A stretch of 64,000 nucleotides of DNA from Nematopogon swammerdamellus. Taxonomy: Eukaryota; Arthropoda; Insecta; Lepidoptera; Adelidae. Below the pieces are notes generated by a model that saw only the letters and a list, made by a program, of their open reading frames with translations, was not told the DNA's origin and searched no databases. Positions within the stretch are counted from its first letter, which is position 1. Every line of letters begins with the position of its first letter. The stretch spans positions 10,469,971-10,533,970 of the forward strand of contig OX336338.1 in NCBI GenBank assembly GCA_946902875.1, given 5' to 3'. Below are positions 1-11,440 of this stretch, in pieces. The position numbers and the translations under genes were made by a program.

Positions 1-111
1 GATAAATTTAAATGTATAGTTGTTTAAAAATTATTATAGGTACCTACATACACCCAATGCAACCAAAGAAAAGTTAATCAAGTAAACAAAATGTATATTA
101 AGAGAAACGTT

Positions 112-234
112 ATGTAGATAGATAGATAGGTGGAAATACTTAATTGCTCCAAATAAAAAATAAAAAACAGAAAAAAACTCAATAACATCATTTTCAAAGG
201 CGAGCTTACCCTTATAGATAACCTTTGGATGTTG
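112..234 (-). mobile_element. LINE 3' tail (CR1/Jockey-like), reverse orientation
   Basis: A degenerate copy of a tail that recurs at 23510, 26642, 32550 and 48366. On the minus strand it reads as a CAAAGGTT motif, a spacer, a GTCCGCCTTTGC-like motif and a short TAGA/TTCTA microsatellite end. The family assignment rests on resemblance to the common lepidopteran LINE tail and is an inference; the recurrence is seen directly. Confidence 0.5.
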
Positions 235-683
235 TAGCCGTATGTTGTGAAATATAAATAAACTAGCTACCTATTGCCCGCGGCTTCACTTCGCGTGTTT
301 AGGGGTTTTACCTTTTTTCTCACAGCTCAGGCCGCCGACGACGTAGCGTTATCATTTATAGCCAAAAACCATGTTATGTAGTGACAAAATGTAACAGTGA
401 AACCCGTATGTAAATGGATAAAGTGGTTATCGAGTTATGTATAAGGATATTCATATATTGACGTATGTTACACGGCCGGTCGCCGATCGCCACCGCCCCG
501 GTCGCCCGTAGAAACTTCACTTTATTAGAATTTTAAGTGCAGAAAAAGCATTCTACAATTTCTCAAAAATCGCTATTTAGGCTTTAAGAAAAATTGTTTA
601 AATATACACAAATTTTTTTTTAACCTGATTTCAAAATACTTATGCAAAATACATAAAGACCGCAGACCTTATAGACACTTTAT
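235..683. other. No gene seen; dispersed-repeat scraps
   Basis: Contains a 'cccgcggcttcacttcgcg' module at about 279, of a type that recurs near 5298, 3245 (reverse) and 57480, plus a GC-rich patch at 470-510. A stretch near 330-450 resembles 20860-21010 (matching phrases such as 'ggatattcatatattgacgta'), so this is probably an old dispersed repeat. No open frame resembles a protein I know. Confidence 0.4.
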
Positions 684-790
684 CGCTAATTTGCTTCATC
701 ATCATCATCATCATCATCATCAGCCTGTATCGGTCCACTGCTGGACATAGACCTCTCCCAAGGCACGCCACCATACGCGCTAATTTGCTT
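684..790 (-). mobile_element. 5'-truncated RTE-like LINE tail with 13-bp target duplication
   Basis: An 81-bp insert (697-777) lies between two perfect copies of CGCTAATTTGCTT (684-696 and 778-790). On the minus strand it encodes the C-terminal end of a LINE ORF2 (ALGEVYVQQWTDTG then stop) followed directly by an (ATG)n tail, as expected for an RTE-type element that inserted by target-primed reverse transcription and was heavily 5'-truncated. The same tail recurs at 61590. Confidence 0.75.
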
Positions 791-1142
791 GATAGATAAT
801 ATAAGTATATTATTGTTTAGGCTTTATTATTAGTCCCTTGCCATGGCTGGATTCCGAACGTTATAATTTGTGTTAAAATTGTTGTAAATTATGTAAATAA
901 AAATAAAATAAATAAAAATAAAATGTGCTTTAACCCCTCTGGCTCATCCACCCATAAGAGGTTACATAAAAAAATTGTTATACATGCGCTTTCAAATCAT
1001 TGAGTTTATTTAAAACATATTTTATTGACAAGTAAAATTTGAGTTTTGTGACCAAACATTTCCTATTTATGATTATACGAGTAATCTGAATTTTCACAAA
1101 ATACACCTAATGATATAATGATAGATACACATAATGTTACTC
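791..1142. other. No gene seen; AT-rich sequence
   Basis: AT-rich spacer with an (ATAAA)n-like simple repeat at about 893-925. A 'ggctcatccacccataagag' phrase near 940 may be a SINE scrap. No coding signal. Confidence 0.4.
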
Positions 1143-1491
1143 GTATATATCAGTGGTGCCCGCGATCGACCGCTCGATCCCAAGAGGCTTTTAGGTCGAT
1201 CGCTGAAAATATGTTGACTTGTAGAGATCAAAAAGTACACTTGTATTGTAGAAACATCAAAGAATTCATAATATTTGATGTGACAAACATTTTTCGGGTG
1301 GTGTATTGTGGGTCTTCCACAAGGATCGCAAAAATAGCAAACAAGGATGTAATAAACATAGCTTTAAATTCAAACAAAAATGAAAATTATTGAACAACAA
1401 ACTTTTTTTGGTACAAATGTCGATCTCACAACCTTTAATTTGTTGTAGGTAGATCTTCATAGAAAAAAGTATGGGCACCACTGGTATATAT
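1143..1491. mobile_element. hAT-type MITE with 8-bp target duplication
   Basis: The element (1151-1483, 333 bp) begins CAGTGGTGCCC and ends GGGCACCACTG, an 11-bp perfect terminal inverted repeat, and is flanked by identical 8-bp repeats GTATATAT at 1143-1150 and 1484-1491. The CAGTG start and 8-bp duplication are characteristic of hAT transposons. An open frame of about 90 codons runs through it but I recognise no transposase motif, so I treat it as non-autonomous. Confidence 0.8.
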
Positions 1492-3240
1492 TATGCATTT
1501 TGATCAAAAATAAAAATAAATCGTTCTTACGGAACGATTTATTACCTCTTCATGTTGTGCAATTTTTTTTATTTTCTCTGCGTGTGGCTCGGGTTCCGAA
1601 ATGGGACGAAAGACTAAAAATGCATGCGAATTCCTACATAATTAATAATAATTACAAATAATTAGTATGTTTATCTCTATATAAGCATAGTTTGTATAAG
1701 CTCTTTTGTGTTCAACAACTTCAGTGTGATCATTTTACCCGACTACGGCGAAGCCAAAAGGAGGGTCATGATTTTGGTAGCGTATATATGTTTATATATT
1801 TAAGGCGTGGGTATATTTGTATGCAATTGCTGCGCGCCAAGTTACTTCAAGTCACGAGCTAGATAAAATTTTTATAAAAGCTTTCTAGACATAAGAAGCC
1901 TTTGCGGATATTGTTCACACACAGAGAGCTTTCCACCGCCATTTCCTGTTTGCGCATCACCGTTGTCAGTCCCACCCGCGTCGCATCACACTTCGCATCC
2001 CCCATATTATAGAATAGCACGATTTTATTTTGAACTATAGATAGATTATTTCAGCTTTAGTTTTGCGTTTGACAATAAAACATTGTTAACAAAACTAAAT
2101 CTGCGAATTATTCGTAAAGAAGCTGAAATTGAAAAAACTTAAGATAATTGACTGATTCGTTGCAGATTTCAAACCATATGTATGTATGGTAGACTACATA
2201 ACAGCGTGTGTCAGCCCACGGCAGAATATACTTTAACGATTTAACCTTTCCACTTTTTAACGATTCCTTCCGGCTTTCAGCGTTCCGGTTTGGTTCCGAC
2301 GCCACTCGGACGTTCCGGCCCTACGACGCGACGGCGCGCGGCGGGAGAGATTCTCAACTTCCGTCGGCTTCGTGCGGATTGTAGCCAAGTGGTAATGGAT
2401 TTTCTCTTTTACTGAAGGCAGTTTATATATTAAATATATTTCTTAGGACGTACGATTTAGGCAATTCTACATTGCCAAGCCTATTAATTATGAGCCTAAA
2501 GAATAAAATAATTATGGGAAATTATCGGATATTTTTCGTTTGATATGAAAATAATCAAAATTTAAAGTAGTATTGCTTATTTGAGCATACGTTTATAAGT
2601 TTCAAGTTGCTCTGTTTATTGAGCAGTCTGGTTTCACTCTAGCAATAAATGACAAAATGTTTTTTATTTAATACTATACTAGTTGTTGTCCGATGCGGAA
2701 GAACTTCTGACTAAGGTCATGCTTCCTACTTTGACAAATTTTTATCTATATGTGGATGTTTACAAGTTTTCTCTCACTCTTACGACGGTGTCTCTTGTAA
2801 AGCATCGACGCACACACACACCCTCACACACCGTCGTGTCATTTGTCACGCGATTCTTACAAAATAAGCGCATGTTTTCCGATTTTCTACGTATTTCGAC
2901 AAATTATTTTCGGAAATATGTGCGATATATGAATTGATGGCAGAAATTACATTTTCCGGCTCAACATTTCTTAATTCGCTCTGAAAACAAATCTTTTAAA
3001 CGTCAAACTGAAAAAACAAAAATATACATACCTACATATTTTTCCTACCGAATAAAGCACAAATTTATGTGCACCGCCTCCGCCTCCGCGGCGCCACGCC
3101 GCCGCCGCCCCGTGCGTCCCGGAGATTCTGTTAGCTTTTAACTCAAGTACTAAATAGGTACGAGTAGCTACCTACTTAAATTCGCTGACTTGTATCTTAA
3201 AATAATATGACTTGTACATCCTCGGAGTATTCAAAGGTTA
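1492..3240. other. No gene seen
   Basis: Mostly AT-rich. GC-rich patches occur at 2280-2350 and 3070-3125 (codon-poor runs of CCGCC). Short open frames on both strands lack recognisable motifs or splice context. The ABCF2 gene that starts at 8461 on the minus strand should continue leftward, but I found no ABCF exon here. Confidence 0.4.
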
Positions 3241-3249
3241 CGGTACAGG

Positions 3250-3560
3250 GTGTGTGGCGCGAAGCGAAGTCGCGGGAACAACTGATAGAATAAATCCTGG
3301 TGTTCAGGGTGTTCTGTGATTGGTTACACAGCCGCGTTTATTGGCTGCATACAATATAAGCAAGCACGCCGGCGCCGGTGCAAATTCCCCAAGTACAGTC
3401 TTGGCTCCTTCAAGAGGGACGATAATAGGCACCTGTCAGGCCGGCATTGCATTCTCAAACCCCTCATACGACCGAATGTCCATGGGCGTCGTTAGATACG
3501 CAAAATCTAAATTCTTTCGTGAAGCATCCATGAGAAAATCATCAAACTCTTAAAACATAA
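3250..3560. repeat. Dispersed repeat shared with 15255-15390 (inverted)
   Basis: The stretch 3390-3520 (CACCTGTCAGGCCGGCAT, then CGACCGAATGTCCATGGGCG) matches the reverse complement of 15255-15385. The two copies are in opposite orientation and diverged. The family is not identified; it may be part of a LINE. The open frame of 77 codons here is a by-product of the repeat. Confidence 0.55.
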
Positions 3561-3659
3561 GCACGTGCATGACAAATTGGCGAATAATTCTATACTAATC
3601 TAACCGATTTCGATGATTGATTTTATGTTGGAAAGGAGGTACTTCAAGGGTTGAAGTTG

Positions 3660-4100
3660 ATTTTTAGGTTTCCGTTCCGTATCCCGTACGGAAGCCTATT
3701 ACTAAGCCTCCGCCGTTTGTCTGTCCGTCCGTCCGTCTGTCCGAGGGCTGTATCTCTTGAACCGTAAGAATATGTGTTACTATGGCGGATATAACAATAA
3801 ATAATAAAAAAAAGAAAATGTTAAAAATTAAGGGGGCTCCCATACAACAAACATACGAAAAATCTATTAGTCACGCTACTGAATAATAGATGGCGCCACA
3901 GGCTTTTATACATTGCATTGTTGAAAGACAAAAGATAGGCGGAAATTATCCGCTCAATTGCCAACGGCCTCATTGAGGTGCTGTCATTTTCCCACCGTCA
4001 ATTGCCATCGACCTCATTGAGGCTTCTCTCCGATTGAGCAGTTATTGATAGTGGATAGATAGGGAAACCTCCGTGCGCGAGTAAAACTCGCACTTGACAG
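3660..4100 (+). mobile_element. LINE-like dispersed element, copy 1
   Basis: Shares long similarity with the reverse complement of 34900-35372: the 'cggaagcctattactaagcc' block, a (gtcc)n run, 'gagggctg', 'gaaccgtaa', and an end with 'ctcgcacttgacag'. A third partial relative lies at 44160-44495. Such 'agtgcgagt...ggttccgtac' sequences are common lepidopteran LINE fragments. No intact reverse transcriptase remains. Confidence 0.5.
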
Positions 4101-5730
4101 ATTTTTTACTAAAAAGAGTGATAAAGTTTTGTTATTTATTTTACTTCTTTGTTTTCTGTGTTATTTTGTTTACTTTTGTGTGCAGCATCGAGCTATGTAT
4201 GATGCGCACGCTCGCCGCGGCTGGTGCGTTTTTTTTTTCGATCATGGTGTGCAATGAAGGATTTCTAATAAAATACTTTCTAAATAGGTCAATTTCCTCA
4301 TAGAGGAGCTTTTATAATAATTAAAATTTTAAGATGACAGTATATTCTCATTACTGTATTTTTTGCTTTCTATAGACGCAAATTTCTAAATATGAAATGT
4401 TAGTAAATTTGGATCGTATTTTATATTTATATACACACCTATATTTAATTGCACACGAGACGCGTGCACACTCGTTCAATATGGTAGCGCGTGTCAAACC
4501 TACTTCGACATACGGCGTAATTGTTGCGGTCGTAATTCGAAATATGTCAATATTTTGTACAGATAACATGTAAAGTCAAAGCAATTAGTCCTCCGCTCCT
4601 CTGTGGGGTTGGCATTGTCGTGACAGCAGAACATGGATCGCGTCGCGCAGGCTTTTTACAAGAAATGATCATGAGCTGATGAAGTGTCAAGTCTCTCTCC
4701 CTCCCATCCTCCCAATGGGGAAAGAGAGAAACTTTCGACTTTAGAAATGGAGATTTAAAACTGGCTATGGTTTTAATATAATTTGCAATAAGCGTTTCAA
4801 CATACAATATAATCGGTTTTGTTGTAAGTAGGTGAGCGAGAAGAACGTTAATTAATTTTGCCGCACTCATGTAAAAGTAGTTTTCCTTATACTTCAGTCA
4901 CTGAATCCTTTATGAATTGAAAAACTCCCTTTATACATACGTAATAATATATTAATTTGACTCATAAAAAAGCACTATTCCACGTTATTATAATGGACTG
5001 GGTCCTCATACCAAGGTCCATATGCCCTTTCCATACACTATTTATCGTTATTGCGTGTTCGTGTCATAGGTTACGAACAGGTGTGCCAGTTCAGAAGCGG
5101 GCCGCAAGCCGCAACCCCTCACGCTTCCGCGAGGGTGGAAATATGCGGCGAAAGTCACCCGGATCAATCTGATATCTGTGGCATTTTAAACAGACGGGGA
5201 ATAATCGATAGCATGCACGTGGCGTGCAGCGGAGATATTTAGAATACTATTAAGTTAGAATACTAAAGTTTTAATTTAATTTATTTCTATGCTAGCTTTT
5301 GCCCGCGACTTCATCCGCGTGTATAACTGAACATGCATGAAACCTTCTCGAAGAAAGTAAATAACTATGGGCGAGCGTTGCAACTTCCGTTAGTACTTTT
5401 GTGACGTTTCACTTGTTAGGTATAGAGTTATTATATACCGCTCATCTATCCGGCAGCACCGGTTTGTATTCGAAAAAGTTAACGGTGACGGATGATTTAT
5501 TTCTCGCTTTACTCCCCGGCGGTCGAGCTCTCAAGGATCGTATAGAAGCTTCGTTTCAGTAATAAAATCAATTACCTACGTAACTAATAATTACCTACAA
5601 ATGTGGTTACAATTTGTAAAGATATATGAGCAGGGACGTATATAAGGGGGGGGTTTAGGGGGTCCGGACCCCCCCCCTTCGACACGCAGTTTACACTAGA
5701 TATAATTAAATTTTCAAACTTCTATACTAT
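4101..5730. other. No gene seen; isolated repeat fragments
   Basis: A 30-bp segment at 4478-4507 is repeated perfectly in inverted orientation at 8159-8188. A short 'gcccgcgacttcatccgcgtg' type module lies at 5298-5322 and a (g)n(c)n tract at 5646-5680. No coding exon recognised. Confidence 0.4.
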
Positions 5731-6349
5731 ACAGGGTGTCCCGAAGAAAGCGACAATAATCCTTTGACAGCTGATAGTACTGCTAATTACCTCTCAGAAT
5801 ATCTAATTTGAGGTTTAGTAAAAATGGCTTAATTTTTGAGATATTGTAATTTTTGTAAAAATCCAAAATTTTCTCCCTAAGCTCACTTTTTTAAATGCCA
5901 CAAGTACAAATAAATGCAAGATTTTCTTAAATCTGGTTTTTGTCTAATATTACTGAAAAGTAAGGCTTTCACAAGGTATAATTTATTTTTTCATATTTAA
6001 TCCTACTTAGCTGAAAAACGACTTAAGAGCCACATGTAAATTTTTTTTCAGCCTCATCCCTTGAATTTGGCCCTTCGTGGTGAAAAAAAATACACTAAAG
6101 TGGCATTATGCAACAAAAATACGCCCATCTAATGTAGTTTTTAAAATAGTACATCACTAACTGATATGCCCAATAATTTATGAGATATTGTTATTGAACT
6201 GCAAAAGGACCTCGGAATTTGATAACTGTTCTACCAGCTACGAATTGGAATAAAATAAACACTTGAAGTAATTGGTCTTTATTAACCTGTTAATTTAGAT
6301 GTTCAAATTGTTTACCACCTGCACGAATGCTAGCTCGACATCTTCTCAC

Positions 6350-6550
6350 AAATGCAAAGGTGTGGAACGGGCTCCCAGGGAATATCTTTCCCCACTCCTA
6401 CAATCCACGGATCTTCATATCGCGGGTTAATAGCCTTTCCCCAGCAACATTAGTCCACCTCCAAGCCGGACTGGCACCTCGGCGGTGAAATTGGCTGCGC
6501 TTGAGGTTTCGACCTCAGGCATAGCCACCCAGCTCGGAAGCAATAAATAA
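6350..6550 (+). mobile_element. LINE ORF2 C-terminal fragment inside the mariner palindrome
   Basis: Plus-strand translation gives KVWNGLPGNIFPHSYNPRIF, resembling the 'R(V/A)WNSLP..VFP..YN...F' region near the end of reverse-transcriptase ORFs of non-LTR retrotransposons, followed by stops and 'aataaataaaaaa'. It interrupts only the left arm of the surrounding palindrome, so it inserted after the palindrome formed or was lost from the other arm. Confidence 0.5.
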
Positions 6551-7644
6551 AAAAAATGCCCGGTTGATGCGTCGAGCATGTACTCGATGCAAGTGCAGCC
6601 TGCACTTGCATCGAGTACGTACAGGTGGAAGTATCTGCACTGCAGATACGTCCACCTGAGCTACTGCCGTAATTCTTTCTTTGAGCTCTATCATGCTTTC
6701 CACCGGGACCCGTATCCTTTTTCTTTTAAATAGCCCCAATAGAAAAATTCCAACGAATTTAATTCCGGTGATCTAGACGTCCGATCCATCTGTGGGGATA
6801 CAAGTGGCTAAGAGGCCACAAGACGTCCGTTGAATTGCAGAGACTCTAAACGGGCGAAATAATCTTGAGTTTCTGCAACAGTATTTTAGAACATGTACCA
6901 TTGGCCATACGGAGGGAGATGTGGTTGCAAAATGATGGCTGCCCAGCCCATTACGCTAGAGAAGTGCGTAATTTTTTAGACCAAGCAAATCCCCACAGAT
7001 TGATCGGACGTTTAGATCACCGGATTTAAATCTTTTAGATTTTTATCATTGGGGTTATTTAAAAGAAAAAGTTTACGGGAAACCGGTGGAAAACTTGATA
7101 GAGCTCAAAGAAAGAATTATGGCAGTAGCTCAGGTGGACGCACTTGCATCGAGTACTTGCTGGACGCATCAACTGGGCATTTGTGATAAAATGTCGAGCT
7201 AGCATTCGTGCAGGTGGTAAACAATTTGAACATCTACTTTAACAGGTTAATAAAGACCAATAACTTCGCAAGTGTTTATTTTATTCCAATTCGTAGTTGG
7301 TAGAACAGTTATCAAATTCCGAGGTCCTTTTGCAGTTAAATAACAATATCTAATAAATTATTGGGCAAATCGGTAAGGTGATGTACCATTTTAAAAACTA
7401 CATTAGATGGGCGTATTTTTGTTGCATAATGCCACTTTAGTGTAGTTATTTTTTTTTCACCGCGAAGGGGCAAATTCAAGGGATGAGGGTGAAAAAAATT
7501 TAACATGTGGATCTTAAATAGTTTTTCAGCTAAGCAGGATTAAACATGAAAAAATTAATTATACCGTGTGAAAGCCGTACTTTTCAGGAATAATTGACAA
7601 AAACTAGATTTCAGAAAATCTTGCATTTGTACTTTGGCATTTAA

Positions 7645-7735
7645 AAAAATTGTATTGTATTGTATATATTTATTGCACTCAAATATAATATGGGCAAAAG
7701 GTAACACTTAATGCCTCTAGGCAAAATGAAGCCTG
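7645..7735 (-). mobile_element. LINE 3' tail ('gcctaggcat' type)
   Basis: Matches the reverse complement of 13946-14032: GCCTAGAGGCATTAAGTGTT, 'accttttgcccata', 'gagtgcaataaatata' and a (tacaa)n end. It lies in the right arm of the mariner palindrome and has no counterpart in the left arm. Confidence 0.6.
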
Positions 7736-8334
7736 AAAAATGAGCCTAGGGAGAAAATTTTGGATTTTTACAAAAATGACAATATCTCAAAAACTAAGCC
7801 ATTTTTACTAAACCTAAAATTAGATATTATGAGAGGTAATTAGCAGCCCTATCAGCTGTCAAAGGATTATCGTCGGTTTCTGGGAGCCCTGTATACAATT
7901 TTTTTTGTCGAATTCAACCTGCCTGCCACACAATTATAGAACTTTCAGTATCGGTACCCCTCTAGGCCGAAATACAGAACGACTCAACAGGAACACTAGA
8001 ATCTTATTGAGTTGAGCCGATCTCTATTTCGTCAGAACACCCCCCATGTGGAAGCTATAAATACGTCCCTGTATATGAGATGATAATGATGATGATATAT
8101 GAACTAATAACTAATTAAAATAAAAAGCTCTTCCATACGGACTATTACCGCAGTATGACGAAGTAGGTTTGACACGCGCTACCATATTATTCCATATACC
8201 AGTTCCATACCAGTTCCATATACCATATACCAGTGTATAATACTTGTTTTAGGTTTATGCTGACCGACAGAACTGAATTCAGAACAGAGAAGTTAAAAAA
8301 ATTCATACCATGAAAAATTGTGGATAATAGTTAC

Positions 8335-8461
8335 CTTCAGCAGTGATGTGTTCCTCGCCATTAGTAACTGGCGAGCCGTCCTTCTTCACCACCTTCTTGT
8401 TGCGAGACGACTGCTGCTCCTTCTTTTTTTGCTGCGCGCGTTTCTTAGCGTCAGAAGGCAT
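8335..8461 (-). CDS. ABCF2: ABCF2-type ABC protein, first coding exon
   Basis: The minus-strand ATG at 8461 opens a 42-codon lysine-rich exon beginning MPSDAKKRAQQKKKEQQSSR and ending ITAE, followed by a good donor (AAG then gtaact) after one base of the next codon. MPSD(A)KK..KKK is the conserved N-terminus of ABCF2, a soluble twin-ATPase of the GCN20/ABCF class that acts with ribosomes rather than as a transporter. Only this short, basic, low-complexity leader is visible; the two ABC cassettes must lie on further exons to the left, and none was found between 1 and 8334. The call therefore rests on a short match. The ATG is the first in the exon, and the plus-strand nuclear receptor lies head-to-head about 7.3 kb away. 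Alternative: another lysine-rich protein with a similar leader. Confidence 0.7.
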
Positions 8462-9790
8462 CGCGACCAACTGTTAAAGAACATGCACAAAAAGCGTGAC
8501 CAATGAGAAAAAATTTTCACAACAGATCGCCGCACGCAGCAGCCGCGCCACGAGAAACTATATTCACCGAGTCATTAACTACTTCGCTTCAAGTAAAGCT
8601 CGCGTCTTCGTAAAAAAACACGAATTAGGTTAGAATTTACTAGAAAATCCTGCCTGCCTCTATTAACGATTATTGGAAAAAATCGCGGTAGCCGCAGCTC
8701 TGTCTTACTAGACGTATTAAGAAGCCCGTATGAGCGAGTGAGACGGACCATGAGAAATTGCTAGTAGCGATAAATTGCTAATATAGAATAGCCCCTATAG
8801 GTAGTATGTTCGTATCAAAAGGAATCGAATGATGTGAGGTGAGGTTTAAGGGTGAAGTGAGGTTGCGGGTGACGTGAACTGAGATTGAGGGTGAGGTGAG
8901 GTTGAGTTGACCTGAGGTGCGTGTGATGCGGCGTCGAGGACAGGCAAATGGAAGCACTGACATGGTACCTAAGTTATACTTGTAGTAAGGTGAATTAGCC
9001 TAACAGGTATAGCATCTCCTACACGTTCGTACGCTCAGCGTAAAAAGTACAGATACAAGTAAATAAGGTTCATACGCATCGATAACTGTGCACTTTTAAG
9101 TAGGTCAGCGCATATAACCCAGACGCCGCGGTGCTTCAGTGAAGGAAATACAACGCATAACAACAACAAACAATGCTATTAACACGTTAGATTTATGTAG
9201 GCTACCCTGAAAAATGTCATGGCAATAGACTAAGTTTTTCACCCTTGCGAACCGCGGGCATAAGATTTGACAACCCCCTGTCTCTGCTACTACATATGTA
9301 GCAGTGTTAGAAGCGATCGAAGAATATTTGCTTCTATCTACGCACTTTTTCTCGATAACTACCGCGTCTTCAGATAGGCTACTACGTAGGTGGGTACTTA
9401 AAAGTGATAGATGTTTGTCAAAAATGCATCACATCACATAACATCGTATCATTACGACATTTCTATATAAAACCGACTCTTAACATTGGCGAAACTATGG
9501 CTTAAATGCTAGTTTTAAATGTATATCTTTGTATCGGACGTCTGCACCCCCTATCATCAAGCTGAAGTCGGAAGGGTGGCGCACGGCGGCGCCGCCGGGG
9601 GCGGCGCGCGGCAGGTCGAGTGCAGTCTCGGATATGCACTCGAGGCGGAGTGCAACGCAAACACGTTATCGATTTGACAGATTTATAATTGAGGATATCG
9701 GAAATGGACAACGATGAAAGTGACAATATGTTGTTGTGACCTCGTGGAAAAAAATGTTAAAGTATAAAGACCTATATTTCGTATCTTCTC
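8462..9790. other. Upstream region of the ABCF2-like gene; no other gene seen
   Basis: Should contain the promoter and 5' UTR of the minus-strand ABCF2-like gene. A CCAAT-box-like ATTGG lies on the minus strand at about 8498-8502, but no motif decides a start site. Contains the minisatellite at 8828-8925 and a GC-rich patch at 9580-9640. Overlapping short open frames at 9502-9726 on both strands have no recognisable product. Confidence 0.4.
8828..8925. repeat. GGTGAGGTGAGGTT-like minisatellite
   Basis: Imperfect tandem units built from GTGAGGTGAGGTT and GGTGAxGTGA, about five diverged copies. It is strongly purine/G-biased on the plus strand and lies about 370 bp upstream of the ABCF2-like start codon. 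Confidence 0.6.
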
Positions 9791-10932
9791 TTCTTTTTAA
9801 CCGACTTCCAAAAAAGGAGGAGGTTCTCAATTCGTCTGTATGTTTTTAATATTTTTTTTTTTTTTTTTTATTTTTTTTTTTATTTTTTTTTGTATGTTTG
9901 TTACGCGATTTCTCCGTCAATTGAGGGCCGATTTAGAAAATTCTTTTTTTGTTAGTTAGGTCATACTTCCGAGGTGGTCCCATTTCAATTTTATCGAAAT
10001 TGGTTGAGCGGTTTTCGAAAAATCAGCATAATACTATGGTGTGTGGGTACCTTCAGCAAAACTTGTGATGTGGTCGTATTCGGCAATTTTCAGTTTGATA
10101 AATTAGTATGGTGTGTGGTTACCTTCAGCAAAACTTTTGTGATGTGGACTTATTCAGCAATTTGCAGTCTGACACATATGGCGAATAATTCTGTACCACT
10201 TCAATCGATTTCGATTATTCGATTTCGATTATTCTTTTTTATGTAATATTACTAAAAAGAATGAAATAAAAACTGTTTCAAAAAATATTAAACCGATTTC
10301 AAAAAAACAAAAAAAAAAGAACTAAAAAGTATTAAATACCTAATATTTTGAAATTTTCTCTGTCCTGTTGAAATACATGAATCGATATTTACTAGTGATA
10401 CATATTCGGACCCTTGTTTCATGAATATTCTAAATTTGAAATTTTTTATCTTTTCCGACCGGCCAGGTGCGCTTAATTTATTATGGTACCTGACCGGTAC
10501 CTACTGTACCGAGTACCATCGAGCTGGTCTGATGATGGAGACAGAAGGTGGCCATAGGAACTCCTAAACTACACATGATAAACCCATCGTGTTTGGGCTC
10601 GTTGCATTTGTCTTCACGAGAAATTTACTTTAGACCTAAGAGATTCTCAATTCGACGGTATGTTTTCTTTTTTTGGATGTTTGTTACGCGATTACTCCGT
10701 CAATTGTGGGCCGATTTTGAAAATTCTTTTTTTTTTTATTTGAAAGGGGATAACCCTGAGGTTTTTGAAGTGAAAACTTCTTTAGCGGCGCTTGGCACTT
10801 TTTTAGGTGGGTAAAAAATGTATAACTCGTGACATCGCGTCAGCGTCATTTTTAAAATGAAACTTAAGTCATTGCATTAAGGGTTAAGTTAGAGTGGCAC
10901 GGGATCTGCCGGCACTCCCGGAGTGCAACTGT

Positions 10933-11440
10933 TAAGTAGGGTTCGGTAACACGTTTATGTCTGTCCATTCTACTAAGTTCTGCAAAATGAATGTAGGGTT
11001 CCGTAACAAATGCATGTCTATCCGTTCTACTAAATTTTACAATTTTCAACCAAGGTCCTCCGACGGTTATTTTATAATAAAAGTAGGGTTCCGTAACACG
11101 TTTATGTCTGTCCCTTCTACTAAGTTCTGCAAGATGAATGTAGGGTTCCGTAACAAATGCATGTCTGTCCGTTCTACAAAATTTAACATTTATTTCAAAA
11201 TGAATGTAGGGTTCCGTAACAAATGTATGTCTGTCCGTTCTACTAAATTTTACAATTTTCAACCAAGGCTCTCCGACGGTTATTTTATAATAAAAGTAGG
11301 GTTCCGTAACAAATGTATGTCTGTCCGTTCTAGTAAATTTCACAATTTTCAACCAAGGTCCTCCGACGGTTATTTTATAATAAAAGTAGGGTTCCGTAAC
11401 ACGTTTATGTCTGTCCATTCTACTAAGTTCTGCAACATCA
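10933..11440. repeat. Tandem array of 'gtagggttccgtaac' units, 7 copies
   Basis: Seven occurrences of GTAGGGTTC(C/G)GTAACA, each followed by an ATGTCTGTCC..TTCTACTAA segment, some with an extra ATTTTCAACCAAGG..CCTCCGACGGTTATT insert. The period varies (about 57 or 90 bp). It yields long open frames on both strands (202 and 170 codons) that are repeat artefacts. The inverted partner block has only three units. Confidence 0.8.

Larger units (their letters stand above)
5732..7891. mobile_element. Palindromic mariner/IS630-type element with decayed transposase
   Basis: Terminal inverted repeats start CAGGGTGTCCCGAAGAAAGC on the left and CAGGGCTCCCAGAAACCGAC on the right, share the subterminal ATAATCCTTTGACAGCTGAT, and are flanked by TA dinucleotides, as expected for the Tc1/mariner superfamily. 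The arms are very long: sequence near 6230-6345 is mirrored at 7185-7310, and 6555-6830 is mirrored at about 6980-7190. Near the centre (6895-7010, plus strand) a transposase fragment reads LQNDGCPAHYAREVRNFLDQ; a mirrored C-terminal fragment (LKERITAVAQVD) lies at 6630-6739 on the minus strand. Stops and frame breaks make it inactive. It has itself been invaded at about 6350-6545 (LINE fragment) and 7645-7735 (LINE tail). Confidence 0.75.
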
